A DNA stretch of 22,090 nt from Basidiobolus ranarum (taxonomy: Eukaryota > Basidiobolomycota > Basidiobolomycetes > Basidiobolales). The DNA lies in contig JASJQH010007068.1 in assembly GCA_040143965.1 (NCBI GenBank), positions 1-22,090 on the forward strand. Reading direction: 5' to 3'. This document shows positions 1 through 11,700 of this stretch, piece after piece. Below the pieces are notes generated by a model. It saw only the letters and a list, made by a program, of their open reading frames with translations. It was not told the DNA's origin and ran no database searches. The translations under genes were made by a program, and so were the position numbers. The first letter of the stretch is position 1. The number at the start of each line of letters is the position of its first letter.

Positions 1-33
1 TTTGGGATGATTAAAGCACGTAAGCATTCACAT

Positions 34-39
34 TTTATT
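34..39 (-). terminator. poly(A) signal of the eL36 gene
   Basis: AATAAA on the minus strand, about 48 bp beyond the eL36 stop codon. It is the only canonical signal at the expected distance, so the transcript probably ends near the left edge of the window. Confidence 0.55.
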
Positions 40-86
40 CGATTCTTTGGAAACACTTCATGCTTCGTTGTTCTGTCCACATTGAT

Positions 87-693
87 TTAATGAGCACGAC
101 GGGATTCGGCGATGACATTGGACATCTCCTCAACCTTGGCCTTGGCACGGATGAATGTACCGAGTCTCTTCTTGGCGAGCTTACGGGCACGCTTATCCTT
201 GGAGTTCTTCAACAATTCGAGGATACGACGTTCATAGGGTGCGAAACCAGCGACTTCACGGACAATTTCGCGAACGAACTTGACACGGTTGGAGGCAACC
301 TACATCATCAAAAATCACTTGTTTAGCTATATGTCTCTTCAAAGTGTGTATATCTTTTCAACTAGTCCAGTCAACTCTAATCCTAATCTAAGCTATTTCG
401 TGTCCATATCTCTTTCTGTCTAATTCTTCAACTATCCTCTCTTTTCGTATGCCATCATCCATAACAAATCGTGGTGGCATCCATCCAATTTAACTAGTAC
501 TTCTCTAGCTTATCCTCGTAGCGTTCATATTACGAGCAACTCCATGCTATACTAACGGAATATTCTCAAATAACAAGGAAAAAAAGACACTTACCCCCTT
601 CTTGTGAGAAGGCTTGACCTTCAACTCACGACGAGTAGTGATGTGACCGCGGTTGGACCCGGCAACGATACCAGACTTTTGAATGACAGCCAT
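87..693 (-). CDS. RPL36: 60S ribosomal protein eL36 (two exons)
   Basis: Component of the large cytosolic ribosomal subunit. Exon 1 (693 to 595) encodes 33 residues from an ATG, starting [17 protein letters not shown]. Exon 2 (299 to 87) encodes 70 residues and a TAA stop. The joined protein has 103 residues, close to the 100 of yeast eL36. Family blocks are plain: [13 protein letters not shown] across the junction, then [13 protein letters not shown], the basic [14 protein letters not shown] stretch and RAKAKVEEM. The splice joins GGG to GTT in phase 0. Codons mostly end in C or G (GTC, AAG, CGT), as expected for a highly expressed gene and unlike the A/T-ending codons of the neighbouring pucG and NRPS genes. 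It is divergent from pucG. The gene looks complete and ordinary, and it fixes the window as eukaryotic. Confidence 0.95.
300..594 (-). other. Spliceosomal intron in eL36
   Basis: The donor is G|GTAAGT and the acceptor is TAG, with a possible branch site GCTAAAC about 30 bases before the acceptor. At 295 bp it is several times longer than the other introns in the window (48-82 bp). Long introns in ribosomal protein genes sometimes host snoRNAs. I looked for C/D boxes and found C-box-like words (GATGATG) but no convincing D-box partner, so none is called. Confidence 0.9.
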
Positions 694-1338
694 TGATTTC
701 AGTAATTCTTCAAACGAATGGATTTCGTCGTGAAAGAAACAAGAGAAAGAGCTATCAATTTGATAACCATCGGGGTCATAACATCTTTACTCATTTTCGA
801 TTGGTTACTCAACAAGTCATGTGATCTATTTATCAGCTTTTTCTGATTAACTTAGACTAGCATTTAGTTCATATGTTGTCGATGAAGAATGCTATGAATA
901 TTCTAAGGTGAGGATGTCTCATATTATGATGTAGAATTCTATTTACTCCTTCCAATGAAGCATAGTATCTCAATGTAATATCTTGTAATACCACAGCACT
1001 AGATGATCTTTTATGAGATCTCTTATTGACAACCTTCATTTCCTGCTTTCCACTTTTCACTTCCCGATTTAGTTATATACTGATGGATAAATGTAAGATG
1101 TAAGATCTTGATCTATATTTTGAATGAAAAGTTTCCAACATCTTTACTACTCGAAGGAAAGACTCTACCAGTAGATTGACTGCTTTCGAGGAACCCCTGG
1201 CTAATTTGGAATTTCTGGTGACTGCTTCCCCAGACCCCCAGCTCACTTTTACTTATTTAGCTGATTAATTTGGAGAATCATCTTCTTGAAATTTGTGAAT
1301 TTCTTCCAACCACTGTATTGTCTACTTTCGCCAAAAGA
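694..1338. promoter_or_regulatory. Divergent intergenic region between eL36 and pucG
   Basis: This 645-bp gap must hold the promoters of both divergent genes. I see no tRNA or conserved small gene, and the short open frame here (869-1060, minus) matches nothing I know. GATAA words occur at 762 (+), 830 (-) and 1086 (+). Fungal purine-catabolic genes are often controlled by GATA factors, but three such words in this length is only slightly above chance. The frame upstream of pucG stays open back to a stop at 1258 but has no ATG before 1339. Confidence 0.5.
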
Positions 1339-2571
1339 ATGAGTTATAGAGACTTGAACCCATCATTGCGTACTATCATGACTCCTGGACCGGTGGAGGT
1401 AGAGCCTAGAGTTTTGAGAGCATTATCTACTCCTATTGTAGGCCAATTCGACCCCGAATTCACTGTCATTATGGATGAAACTATGGAAATGCTTCGAAAA
1501 CTTTTTCAAACTAACAACCAATGGGCATTTCCAATTGATGGTACTTCAAGAGCAGGTTTAGAAGCAGTACTCAGTAGTATCATCGAGCAAGAAGATGTAG
1601 TGCTTGTACCAATTTATGGAAGATTCGGACATTTACTTACTGAAATCGCTCAACGTTATGGTGCTCAAGTAACTAATATGGAAACTACTTGGGGACAGGT
1701 ATTTGATCCAGCTGATGTCATTCAAGAAATCGATAGAGTAAAGCCTAAGATCGTCGCTATGGTACATGGTGAAACTTCTACTGGTTGTTTGCAACCTTTG
1801 AAAGAAATTGGTGAGGCATGTAGAGAAAGAGATATTCTGTTCGTTGTGGATGCAGTTGCATCAATTGGTGGTGTAGATGTTCGGGTTGACGAATGGAAGA
1901 TTGACGCTTGCATTGGAGGTACCCAGAAGTGTCTTTCCGCTCCATCAGGAATGGCCCCAGTCACTTTTAACTCCAGAATAGAGTCTTTGTTATTAGAACG
2001 TAAAAAGGTTGAGCAAGGATTAACGGACCTAAAGGCAAGTGAGTTGTCAAAACGTAGGATGATCCGCAGCAACTACTTTGACTTGAGTCAATTGATGGAT
2101 TATTGGAGTCCTGTTCGCTTAAATCATCACACTGAAGCTACCTCTATGTTATACGCACTACGTGAAAGTTTAAGAATAGTATTGGAGGAAGGACTTGAGG
2201 CTAGATTTGCCAGACACCAACTTCACGAGAAAGCTTTAATGCAAGGACTTCAGGCAATGGGGTTAGAGCTTTATGGTGATTCTCGCTCGAAACTTCCAGT
2301 TGTTACCTGTATAGCTATTCCTGAAGGTATTGATGGTGAATCAGTACGTTCTATGTTGCTACGTGACTTTGAGATTGAAATTGCTAGCTCCTTTGGTCCT
2401 TTGAAAGGAAAAATTTGGAGAATAGGTTCTATGGGCTTCAGTTGTAGAAAGAAGAATATTCTGAGTGTATTGGGGGCATTGGAAGCAGTACTCATTCGAC
2501 ATGGTGCACAAGTAAAACCAAGTGAGGGAACTCAAGCAGCATTGGATGTGTATCATCAACATCAAAATTAA
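1339..2571 (+). CDS. pucG: (S)-ureidoglycine--glyoxylate aminotransferase, PucG-like (class V, PLP)
   Basis: Predicted to transfer the amino group of (S)-ureidoglycine to glyoxylate, giving oxalurate and glycine, a branch of ureide (purine) catabolism. I start at the ATG at 1339 (MSYRDLNPSLRTIMTPG), giving 410 residues; the open frame further upstream has no ATG. The fold-type I class V pattern is clear. The PLP lysine is K197 in GGTQKC, D171 in VVDAVAS should pair with the pyridine nitrogen, and GTSRAG (69-74) binds the cofactor. Blocks such as VGQFDPEF, KPKIVAMVHGETSTG, NHHTEAT and IEIASSFGPLKGKIWRIG match Bacillus subtilis PucG (416 aa) closely as I recall it, much more than animal or plant AGXT. 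Q36 and N262 fall where I remember ureide-specific Gln and Asn in PucG. No SKL-type C-terminus is present (it ends HQHQN), so it is probably cytosolic. No introns. Alternative: a generic alanine/serine--glyoxylate aminotransferase. Confidence 0.85.
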   Translation: MSYRDLNPSLRTIMTPGPVEVEPRVLRALSTPIVGQFDPEFTVIMDETMEMLRKLFQTNNQWAFPIDGTSRAGLEAVLSSIIEQEDVVLVPIYGRFGHLLTEIAQRYGAQVTNMETTWGQVFDPADVIQEIDRVKPKIVAMVHGETSTGCLQPLKEIGEACRERDILFVVDAVASIGGVDVRVDEWKIDACIGGTQKCLSAPSGMAPVTFNSRIESLLLERKKVEQGLTDLKASELSKRRMIRSNYFDLSQLMDYWSPVRLNHHTEATSMLYALRESLRIVLEEGLEARFARHQLHEKALMQGLQAMGLELYGDSRSKLPVVTCIAIPEGIDGESVRSMLLRDFEIEIASSFGPLKGKIWRIGSMGFSCRKKNILSVLGALEAVLIRHGAQVKPSEGTQAALDVYHQHQN

Positions 2572-2610
2572 CTCCATTGGGTCAATTACATTGCATATCA
2601 CTACTAAAAA

Positions 2611-2616
2611 AATAAA
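2611..2616 (+). terminator. poly(A) signal of pucG
   Basis: AATAAA on the plus strand 40 bp after the pucG stop, inside an A-rich run. It lies only about 15 bp from the opposing signal of the NRPS gene. Confidence 0.5.
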
Positions 2617-2631
2617 ATGAATTTTGAAATT

Positions 2632-2637
2632 TTTATT
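2632..2637 (-). terminator. poly(A) signal of the NRPS gene
   Basis: AATAAA on the minus strand about 70 bp beyond the NRPS stop codon. With the pucG signal beside it, the two convergent transcripts probably end in, or overlap across, the same short stretch. Confidence 0.5.
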
Positions 2638-2706
2638 TGTGTAAAAGTAATGTGATTGGATGCGATTAATATGATCGATTTATAGAGCTTATTCTATATA
2701 GTAGGG

Positions 2707-5700
2707 CTAGGGTCTGGCTTCATATACATCAATGTATTTCTGAAGAAGATCAGTGGTAAGCTCAGGACACAATCCAAGGCCTGCATTAGTAAGCATTCCA
2801 ATTGTGCGAGAGCAGTTATCTTTTTGGTAAGGAGTACGCTTGGAATCAAACTTTTCAGGCAAAAGTACACCAATTCTTGACGAGAAGGGATTGCTTTTAT
2901 CACTTTGAATTTGTTGATACCATTCTTCGTAAGGTACTATGGCCATGGGCCGTTCAAGCATGTTCGCCATCTGGGCTACGGATTCCAAATCGAGGTCATG
3001 GTGACTACTCAGATTAAACGCATTGCCAAGAGATGCAGGCTTGACTGACATATGGACGATGCTTCTCGTGACGAAATCAACTGGAGTAATATCTAAGTTT
3101 CCAAGTCCAGACGGCACCGAGCGACTGTGGAAACATCCTTTTAGCATAACATTTGTTGTATCCGTTGGTGATCCAATCCCATTTGTAGTGTCACCCATGA
3201 TGGCTCCTGGTCTATAAATCGATACTTGGAAGCCACGTGAGTGAGCTTCACGAAGGATAAGTTCAGCGATAACCTTGGAGTAACAATATCCATTTGCAGC
3301 ATCATCAAATGTTGCAAACGATGGTTCAATGAAGTTTTCGAATTCATCATATTGGCACCCCTTTTGTACCACTCCCAAAGTAGACACGAAATGAATCTGC
3401 TTTGATCTTCCAATGGAAGCCATCTTCAACATCTCCGTCACACTATTTACATTGGCTGCTTTCAACATTGTATATGTGTAAACGAAGTTCACGTTGGCTC
3501 CATTATGGTAAATCAGATCGATGTTGTCCCCCAGATGTGCGAACTGTTCTTCGGTTAAGCCCAGGCGTGGCTGGGCAATATCTCCTAGTAAAATTTGAAT
3601 GCGTGCGAAATCACACATATTACTTAGAGAATAGCCATGAAGATTGTTGCGTACACGGTTTAAGCCATCCTCCTCAGTATTACCACGGACAACACAGTAG
3701 ACCTTAGCATGCGGGAATTTCTGAAGAATCTCAATAAGTAAGAAGGCACCAAGAAAGCCAGTAGCTCCAGTAAGTAAGATCCCATCGACAGTGGATTCTT
3801 CAAGGTCTCTACCCGTTTCATGAGTGCTCCTAACGGGTATCAATTTCTCGTCGAGTTGGATCTCCTCTCGCCAATTTATCTGCCAGCTATGTGGTTTTGA
3901 GTCAGTATCTACCTGAGATAAAGTATCTCTGTTTTTTGCCTCGCCGTCAATAAGGCTAGAGAGCTGACCGAGACTGGTGTTTTGATAGATTTGCGGAACA
4001 CGTAAGGAAATATCAAATATTTGCTTGATCCGCTGAAGTAAGTTGATAACAAGCAAAGAATTACCACCGACATGGAAGAAGTTACTCATCACGTTGACTT
4101 TATCAATACATAAAAGTTCCTCCCATATCTTGGCCAGTTCCAATTCCGTTGGTGTTCTTGGAGGAGCTGCCTCAATTTTTCCAATAGAGTTGATGAAACT
4201 CTGATCTGCATCCCGAAAGATAGCCTCTAATTTTTTCCGATCAGTTTTTCCACTCGAGTTCATAGGTATATTATTCAATGGCGCCCATGTTGAAGGAATC
4301 ATATGCTGTGGGAACACCTTTGACATTGCTAAGCGAATTGCAGCAATGTGATTATTTATCGCTTTGAGACTTTGCTCATCTGACAGTAAAGTAGGCTCGC
4401 AGTTATCCAAATATTCGTTGAAGCACACAAAGGCCACTAAAGCCTTACGATTTCCAGAAGGATCAGTCTGAGCTAGTATAACACAAGCCTGTGCAATATC
4501 AGTTTGCTGTTGTAAAATATGCTCTATCTCACCCAGTTCTATGCGTAGACCATTCAATTTGACTTGATTGTCTTTTCGTCCTAATATCTCCACCGAGCCA
4601 TGGCAATCAAACTTCGCAAGGTCTCCGGTTTTATATAGCCTCTCACCTGGTACATAAGGGTTCTGTACAAACGCTGTAGAAGTGAGATCTGGTCTATTTA
4701 GATACCCACGCGCCAATTGAGCGCCAGAAACACAGAGCTCACCAATAGCACCGATCGGAACAAGGTTTAGAGCCTTGTCTAAGATGAAAATTCGATTAGT
4801 GCCGAATGGTCGCCCTATGTTGCTACATGGGGTATTGGTAGTGAAGTTCAATCTCTGCGTGCAATCAACTGTAGTCTCAGAAGGCCCATATCCATTGTGT
4901 AAGCAAACATGGTTTGCCCATGTATCTCGGACTTGTCTGCTTAGCATTTCCCCTCCAATGAATATTTGTTTCAAAGATGGTACATCCTCCGGTTTGATAA
5001 GACTAGCCACGGTAGTAGTGAGTGCAGTAGCTGTTATTTGCATATCAGCCATAATCTGAGTAAGATTTTCTAATAAGTTCTCCTTTGAGGCCAGGCATAT
5101 GCATGCACCCTTATAGAGAGTGAAAAAGATATCTAAAATTGAAGCGTCAAAAGTATAGTTGGCAAACTGTAGAACTCTATCGTCAGAATTCAATTGAACT
5201 ATAGATCCATATCCAGCCATGTAGTTGACTACCGCACGATGTTCTAATAAAACCCCTTTTGGCACACCTGTGGATCCAGAAGTGAAGATAACGTAACAAA
5301 GATTGAGTGAAGACACTTCGGTAGTGAGGTTCTCCGTAGGATATGCTCCAATGATGTCTTCATGGATATCTAGCATTACTAGTTCCAATCTAGTTTTTGA
5401 TGTGAACAGAGTCTTATAACTAGATGTAGTAATGACTAAACTTGCTTTTACCTCCTCTAGAATAAACATGTTTCGATCAAGAGGGTTACTTTTATCCATT
5501 GGGACGTAAGCTCCACCTGCCTTGAGAATTGCCATCATAGCGACAATCATATTGACCGATTTATCTAGTAAAATGGGAACCATAGTCTCTGGACCCACCC
5601 CTAACGAGCTAAGGTGATGTGCAAGTTGGTTGGCACGAGAATTGAGCTCAGAATATGTGGCTGTTTCTGTCCTCTCAAACCGAATTGCGATCTGATTGGG

Positions 5701-8700
5701 AGTCAATCGCACTTGGTTTTCGAATATTTGATGAATACAGGAATCTTGGACTACCGGAAAGTTTGTCGAATTCCATCCAGTGGTTAGCAGCTCTTTCTCT
5801 ATGGGTGAGATGGAGTTGATTGAATTGACAGTTGTGTTCGAGTCCTCAATGATATTGCGTAAAATTGTAGTGTAATGCTCAACAATCCAATGAACATCAT
5901 CCTTTTGAATCAGATTATCATCATACACTGCATTGAAAATGACTTCTTTGTCGGATACAATAAATTCTGCACATAACACGAAATTCACTCCCATTGAAGC
6001 TGACTTCAGAGTCATCGAGAAATCTTTTGAAGGTTCGTCTGCTTCTTCTGACGCATTTTGAATGATTACCAGAGTATCAAATGCTACCTGGAATTCTTTC
6101 TGAATATCTGTCAAGCTAGCATTACCAAATCGCAAGGTATCGGCGTGTTTTTTGTGTAGTTTATGTAACAAATCGGATACCTTCATATCTCCGTTCAATA
6201 ACACTCGACACGGAAGTGTGTTAATGCATGGTCCACACATGTCCTCTATTCCGTTCACTGGAGTATCACGACCCCAATTTGTAACTCCAAAGGCAACATC
6301 ATCATTGCTGGTGTAATTACGTAAAATCAATGTCCATACCACCTTAAGAACAGTGGCAATAGTAATGCCGTTGGACTGAGCAAATCGATGCACATTATGG
6401 TCAAGTTTACGTGTAATGCTCAGTTGTGCTTGTGGTTCATAGTGAGGGGAAGGCAACTTGACAAATGGAGTGATCGAAATGTCTTTTAATTCTGCTCTCC
6501 AAAATGCCATAGTCTCCTCCATATTTTGTTGTTGAAGGTAAGATATGTACCTGGAGTAGGGAGGTCGTACTTCAAGAGAATTCGAGTAGTAAGCAGTGTA
6601 AAAGTCGTTCATAATCATCTGCATTGACCACCCATCATATAATGCGTGATGGATTGTCCATATGCAATACATATGTCGCGAGGATACATTCAAAAGTTTA
6701 AACCTCATCATGGGCTCCCCAAGAGTAATCCCTTTGGCAAGGTCGGAACTAAGAATTTGAACTAATTCTGCATCTACGTCGTTTTCAGTAGAAGAGATTG
6801 TTTGCCATGGTATTTGGTTGTTCTTAATGACGATCTGTAGCCCGTTGAAGTGCTTATATTGCAAGTCGGAAAAGAGAAATACTGTACGAAGAATGGGATT
6901 GATTCGAGCCACATGTTCCCACGAGTCTTGGAATCGTTTCATATCGACTTGACCGTGAATTTCATATACTAACTGAGTTAAATAATTGCTAGAGTCTTTC
7001 AATGTCATGGCTATAAGACTATCCTGTAAACGTGAGCAAGGATATATATCTTCAATATTCTCGATGTCAATCCCGTTTGTCAGAACAACTGATTGAATCA
7101 ATTGCTGAAGCTGAGATTCGTCCAAGTTTAGTAAAGAAAATTCCTCAATGGTCTCTTCTTTGAAATGCGACTGATCCGAGGTGTTGATATTATTTGCGAT
7201 TTTGGCAATCGTTGTGTGGTCAAATAATTGTTGAACAGTGATATTGATTTCGTATTGACGTCGTGCTATTGAGGCAAGTTTGATAGCTAGAACTGAATCA
7301 CCACCTAAATGAAAGAAGGAGTCATGTACCCCAATGAACTCGGGCTTTATGTGTAAGATCTCGCTCCATATCGTCTGTAACTTCCTTTCGATGCCAGTGC
7401 GTGGTTGCTCTTTCGCATCACTATTAGTATTGCTGAATGTTTCTAAAATCATTTCTCTATTTTCGTCGAATAATGATGCCAACTTTCGGTTATCCACTTT
7501 GTGATTATTGGTTAAAGGCAGGGCTGTCAAAGGAACCCATATCTTTGGAATCATATAGCTGGGAAGTTTCATTGCAATTGCATTGCGTATATCAGCTATC
7601 ATCTTACATATATCCGATTTATGTTGTTCTCCAATTATCCCGGTCTGTTCTTGAGATGCGAATTCCTTTGTAAAGCATATGAAAGCAGTAAGAGCCTTAC
7701 GCTCTGTTTCGGAAGATACTTCAAGTAGCGTAACATGAGAATGCTTGATCCCTGGTAAAGACTGTATGATATGCTCTATCTCGCTCAATTCAATGCGAAG
7801 TCCATTTAACTTAATCTGATTATCTTTACGACCCAGTATAATGACGGAGCCGTCAATTTCGAAGCGAGCAAGGTCTCTCGTTCTATACAATCTTTTCCCG
7901 TTTACTAATCGATGAGAAACAAACGACTCTGCATTAAGATCGGGCCTATTCAAATAGCCACGAGCCAGCTGAGGACCGGCAGTCCATAGCTCACCAACAG
8001 CTCCAATAGGCACTGAGTTCATATTTTTATCAAGGATAAAATATCTGTTGCCTCCAATAGGCCATCCAACATTACTGCAAAGCATTGATTTCGTGAAGTA
8101 TTTTCTGAGTGATGTTATCACCGTCGTTTCCGTTGGACCGTACGCATTGATTAAGCATACCTTTCCGGCCCACATATCACGTACTCTTGTGTTAAGCATT
8201 TCCCCACCAACCATAAGCACTTTTAAAGAAGGAACTTCATCTGGTGTAATAAGGCTGGCAACAGCAGTATTCAAGAATGTTGTCGTAATCTGCATTGTGT
8301 TCATCACGTGAGCCAAATTATTGAGAAGACTATCCTTGGAGGCCACACATAGACATGCTCCTTGAGAGATTGTTAGGAAGATATCCAAAACACACCCGTC
8401 AAATGTATAGTTTGCAAACTGCAAGGTTCTATCAGTTTCTTCTAGCGTGATTTCTGTTCGGTGGGCTTGTATATAGTTGGATAGGTTACGATGTTCAAGC
8501 ATTACTCCCTTAGGAGCACCAGTAGATCCTGAAGTAAAAATGATATAGCATAAATTCGTAGACTGCACCTCCGTTATGGGATTTGATATCGAATTGGCAG
8601 CTATGGAAAGTTTATCTGTATCAAGTAATAGCAGCTCTATTCCCAGACACTGTGTAAAGATTTGCTGATATTTGCTGGTGGTTACTATTACACTCGTGTT

Positions 8701-11700
8701 TGCTTGATAAATAATGTTTAGATTACGCTCTACTGGGTTTGCAGTATCTAAAGGCACATAAGCACCTCCGGCCTTGAGAACGGCAAGTATAGCAACAATA
8801 GTGTTGATTGATTTGTCTAAACACAGGGAAACTATAGTTTCTGGACCAACTCCCAATGAAATCAGGTGATGTGCTAATTGATTAGCGGAGTTATTGAGCT
8901 GTTCGTATGTTATTGCTTCGTTATTTTCGAGCAGAATAGCCACATTGTTGGGGGTTTTTTCAACTTGAGATTCGAAAGCAAAATGAGCACAATCATGTAA
9001 CTCCTCATAGCAAGAAGTGTTCCATTCTTTCATTATTAGGCGCTCGGCTTGAGATACGAAACTAACGGCATTCATCTGTGTATTTATATCAGTCCTTACC
9101 AAAGCCTCTACTATATAGTTAAATTGTTCACAACAACGTTTGGCTTGATCCGCGTTAACAAAGGAACTGTTATAGTCCATATGGTAAAATATCTTCTTGT
9201 TATCGGAGTTGATATTCAAAACAATGGCGTACTAGAGAATGAAGTAAATGGATTAGTGATGCTATTTGATATTTCATCCCGCCAGTTAGATGCATAATCA
9301 AAATATAATTTACTTCAGTTGGTTCCAAAGGCACATCCTGCAAGAAAACAAGGCGGCCTTCTGGTGAAAGTGGTGGAGTATTATAATCATCTTCAGGTGA
9401 CATTTCTCTAATAGGCTGGTAGTTTATAACCGTATTGAACATTGTTTCAGGTTCCTTCTGGTGATCCGAACTATTCAAGTCCTTTAAATCATAATCCTCA
9501 TATGGCATCGCGGCCACATAATCTTCATGTATAGAATTTAAGAACATCATGACAGTAGACTCCTCCTCAAAGCGAATTCGTCGAGTTCGTACATTAATGC
9601 AAGGTCCTACAATGCTAGAAATACCATTGATTGGTATACTTCTACCGTTAAGTAGTTCGCCAAATACAACATCATCACAATTAGTGTAGTGGTGCAGCAT
9701 GATGGCCCATGCAGCGCGTAAGAGAGTAGCCGTCGTAATCTGTTGACGCTTGGTAAATTCGGAGATTTCAGAAATAGAGATATCTAGTGTACTAAATTGT
9801 TGCAAGGTTTGACTGACTTCCTGATCACAGCTTACAAGCGTTGGGAAGTTGCAGGGTTGTAAATCCAACAAATAATCTTTCCAATATTCTTCCTTGCTAG
9901 CTGAGTAGCTCTGCTTATTGTGGTACTTATACGAAATAAATTCACGATATGGTAACACTGGAGGAGGGGGCTTTTCATTATATATCGCCTCGATGTATTG
10001 GTCGATGATTCGACTGGACCAACCATCTATGATTGCATGATGATAACTAACAATCATCTGGTGTTGGCCTTCATTCGTTGTTAACAAAGCCAGGCGAATA
10101 TTAGCCTCTCCCAGGGGGAATCCTGCAGCGATATCATCCTGAAGATAGCTCTCGAGCTTTCTTTCAGCATCGTTTCTGTCACATACTATATGCTTCCACT
10201 CGGGTTGGAATTCTCGAGATACAACCTGGAGACATGTGGTTCCGGTAGAATTTGTGGAAAATGGATTCACAAAGAATTTGGTTCGAATGATCGGTATATC
10301 TCGAATAATCGTTCGCCAAGTATTCTCCAGCTTATTGAAATCAAAGTCACCTACAAGAGTGTACACACTATGGATATGATAATGAGATGGATTCTTCATA
10401 TTTCCAGCAATGGTGGCTTCTTGTATAGGAGAGCATGGGAATATATCCTCCACTTCTCCAATATCAAAGCCTGATTCAGGCAAAAACTTTTCTGTAAGTA
10501 GCTTCAACTCTTTATCCGAGATTTCTAGGAGTGGAAAATCGGTTACGGTGAATTCTGCTTTCTCCATTTGGACGCAATGTTCCAATGTTTCACATAATGC
10601 CGCCTGCCAATTTGAAGACCATTTTTGAATCTCGGACTCTTGATGAAGACATTCGCTGAATGTTATAGATGCCTCAAGACGTTCGTCAACTAGACGGAGA
10701 GCGACATCAAATATCTCAAGGCGTTGCATCAAAGGATCTGAGTTCTGAAGATCAAATTTGTACTTCTCATCAACTTCTTGCAAAAAAGCATCTTGCTTTT
10801 CCAACTGTTGGAAACGCCCAAAATAGTTGAAGGAGATTTGCACCAGGTCTTTTTCATATTGTGAACTATCCTCCTTGTTGAGATAACGAAGTAAGCCGTA
10901 ATGAATGCTCTTTGAAGCTATACGTTTGCGAATATCTTTTGTGTTCTTGAGTACATCTCTTACTCCATCATTGTCGTCCACATAAATCGTTACTGGATAC
11001 ATACAGGTAAACCAGCCTACAGTTCTGGATATATCGATTGAGTCATCCCATGGTTCTCGACCATGTCCTTCCATTCCCACTGTAAGCGCATCAGTGCCAA
11101 AGGTGTTGCAGTAAGATACAGCAAGAGATGAAAGCATAATATCAACTGGCTCAGTGCGGTATGCTCGGTTAGAATGCCCAAATAAAAGCTTAGTTTGGTG
11201 AGAGTCTAGAAGGAATGAGACTGACCGCTCGGAGTTCACAGTATTTTTGGAAAGTTTAGCAAGATCAGTGCAGATGGGCTCCGCTAATTTGGTAATTGGC
11301 CAAGCCGAAGTATCTAGAGCAGCGGCATGCTCGCTCAACAAATTACTCCAAGTCTTGAATGGCATTGATTTGAATAGGCACTCTTTGCCTTCAAGTAGTA
11401 ACTCCAGATCCTCCCATATAATTCGCCAAGAGACAAAATCAACAACATAGTGATGAATTGCCATGAACAATAGCTGCTCACCCTGTGGCATATCGTATAA
11501 TGAGAATGAGAATATCGGCCCAGTCTCTAGATTAAGGCTACGTTGGCAATGGTGAATCTCTTTGCGTAGTTCGGCCACAGAAACCAAGGTTTTCTGCGTC
11601 ACATCAAAATCTACTTGCTCCTCATTTAGTACTCTTTGCTCTAAAGTTCCATTTCTCTTGCTGAATCGTGCCCGTAGCATGTCATGATGGGTAACTAGAC

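Noticed and set aside
300-594. Box C/D snoRNA inside the eL36 intron
   Set aside because: C-box-like GATGATG words exist but no D box or terminal stem could be paired with them by eye.
1270-1338. Longer pucG product starting at 1270
   Set aside because: That start would be TTG, which is not credible in a fungus, and the extra 23 residues have no counterpart in PucG.
9200-9312. Two separate NRPS proteins overlapping by 20 bases at this point
   Set aside because: Neither end makes sense alone: the upstream frame loses its C-domain end and the downstream frame has no ATG there. A GT-AG intron at 9232-9313 restores the domain exactly.
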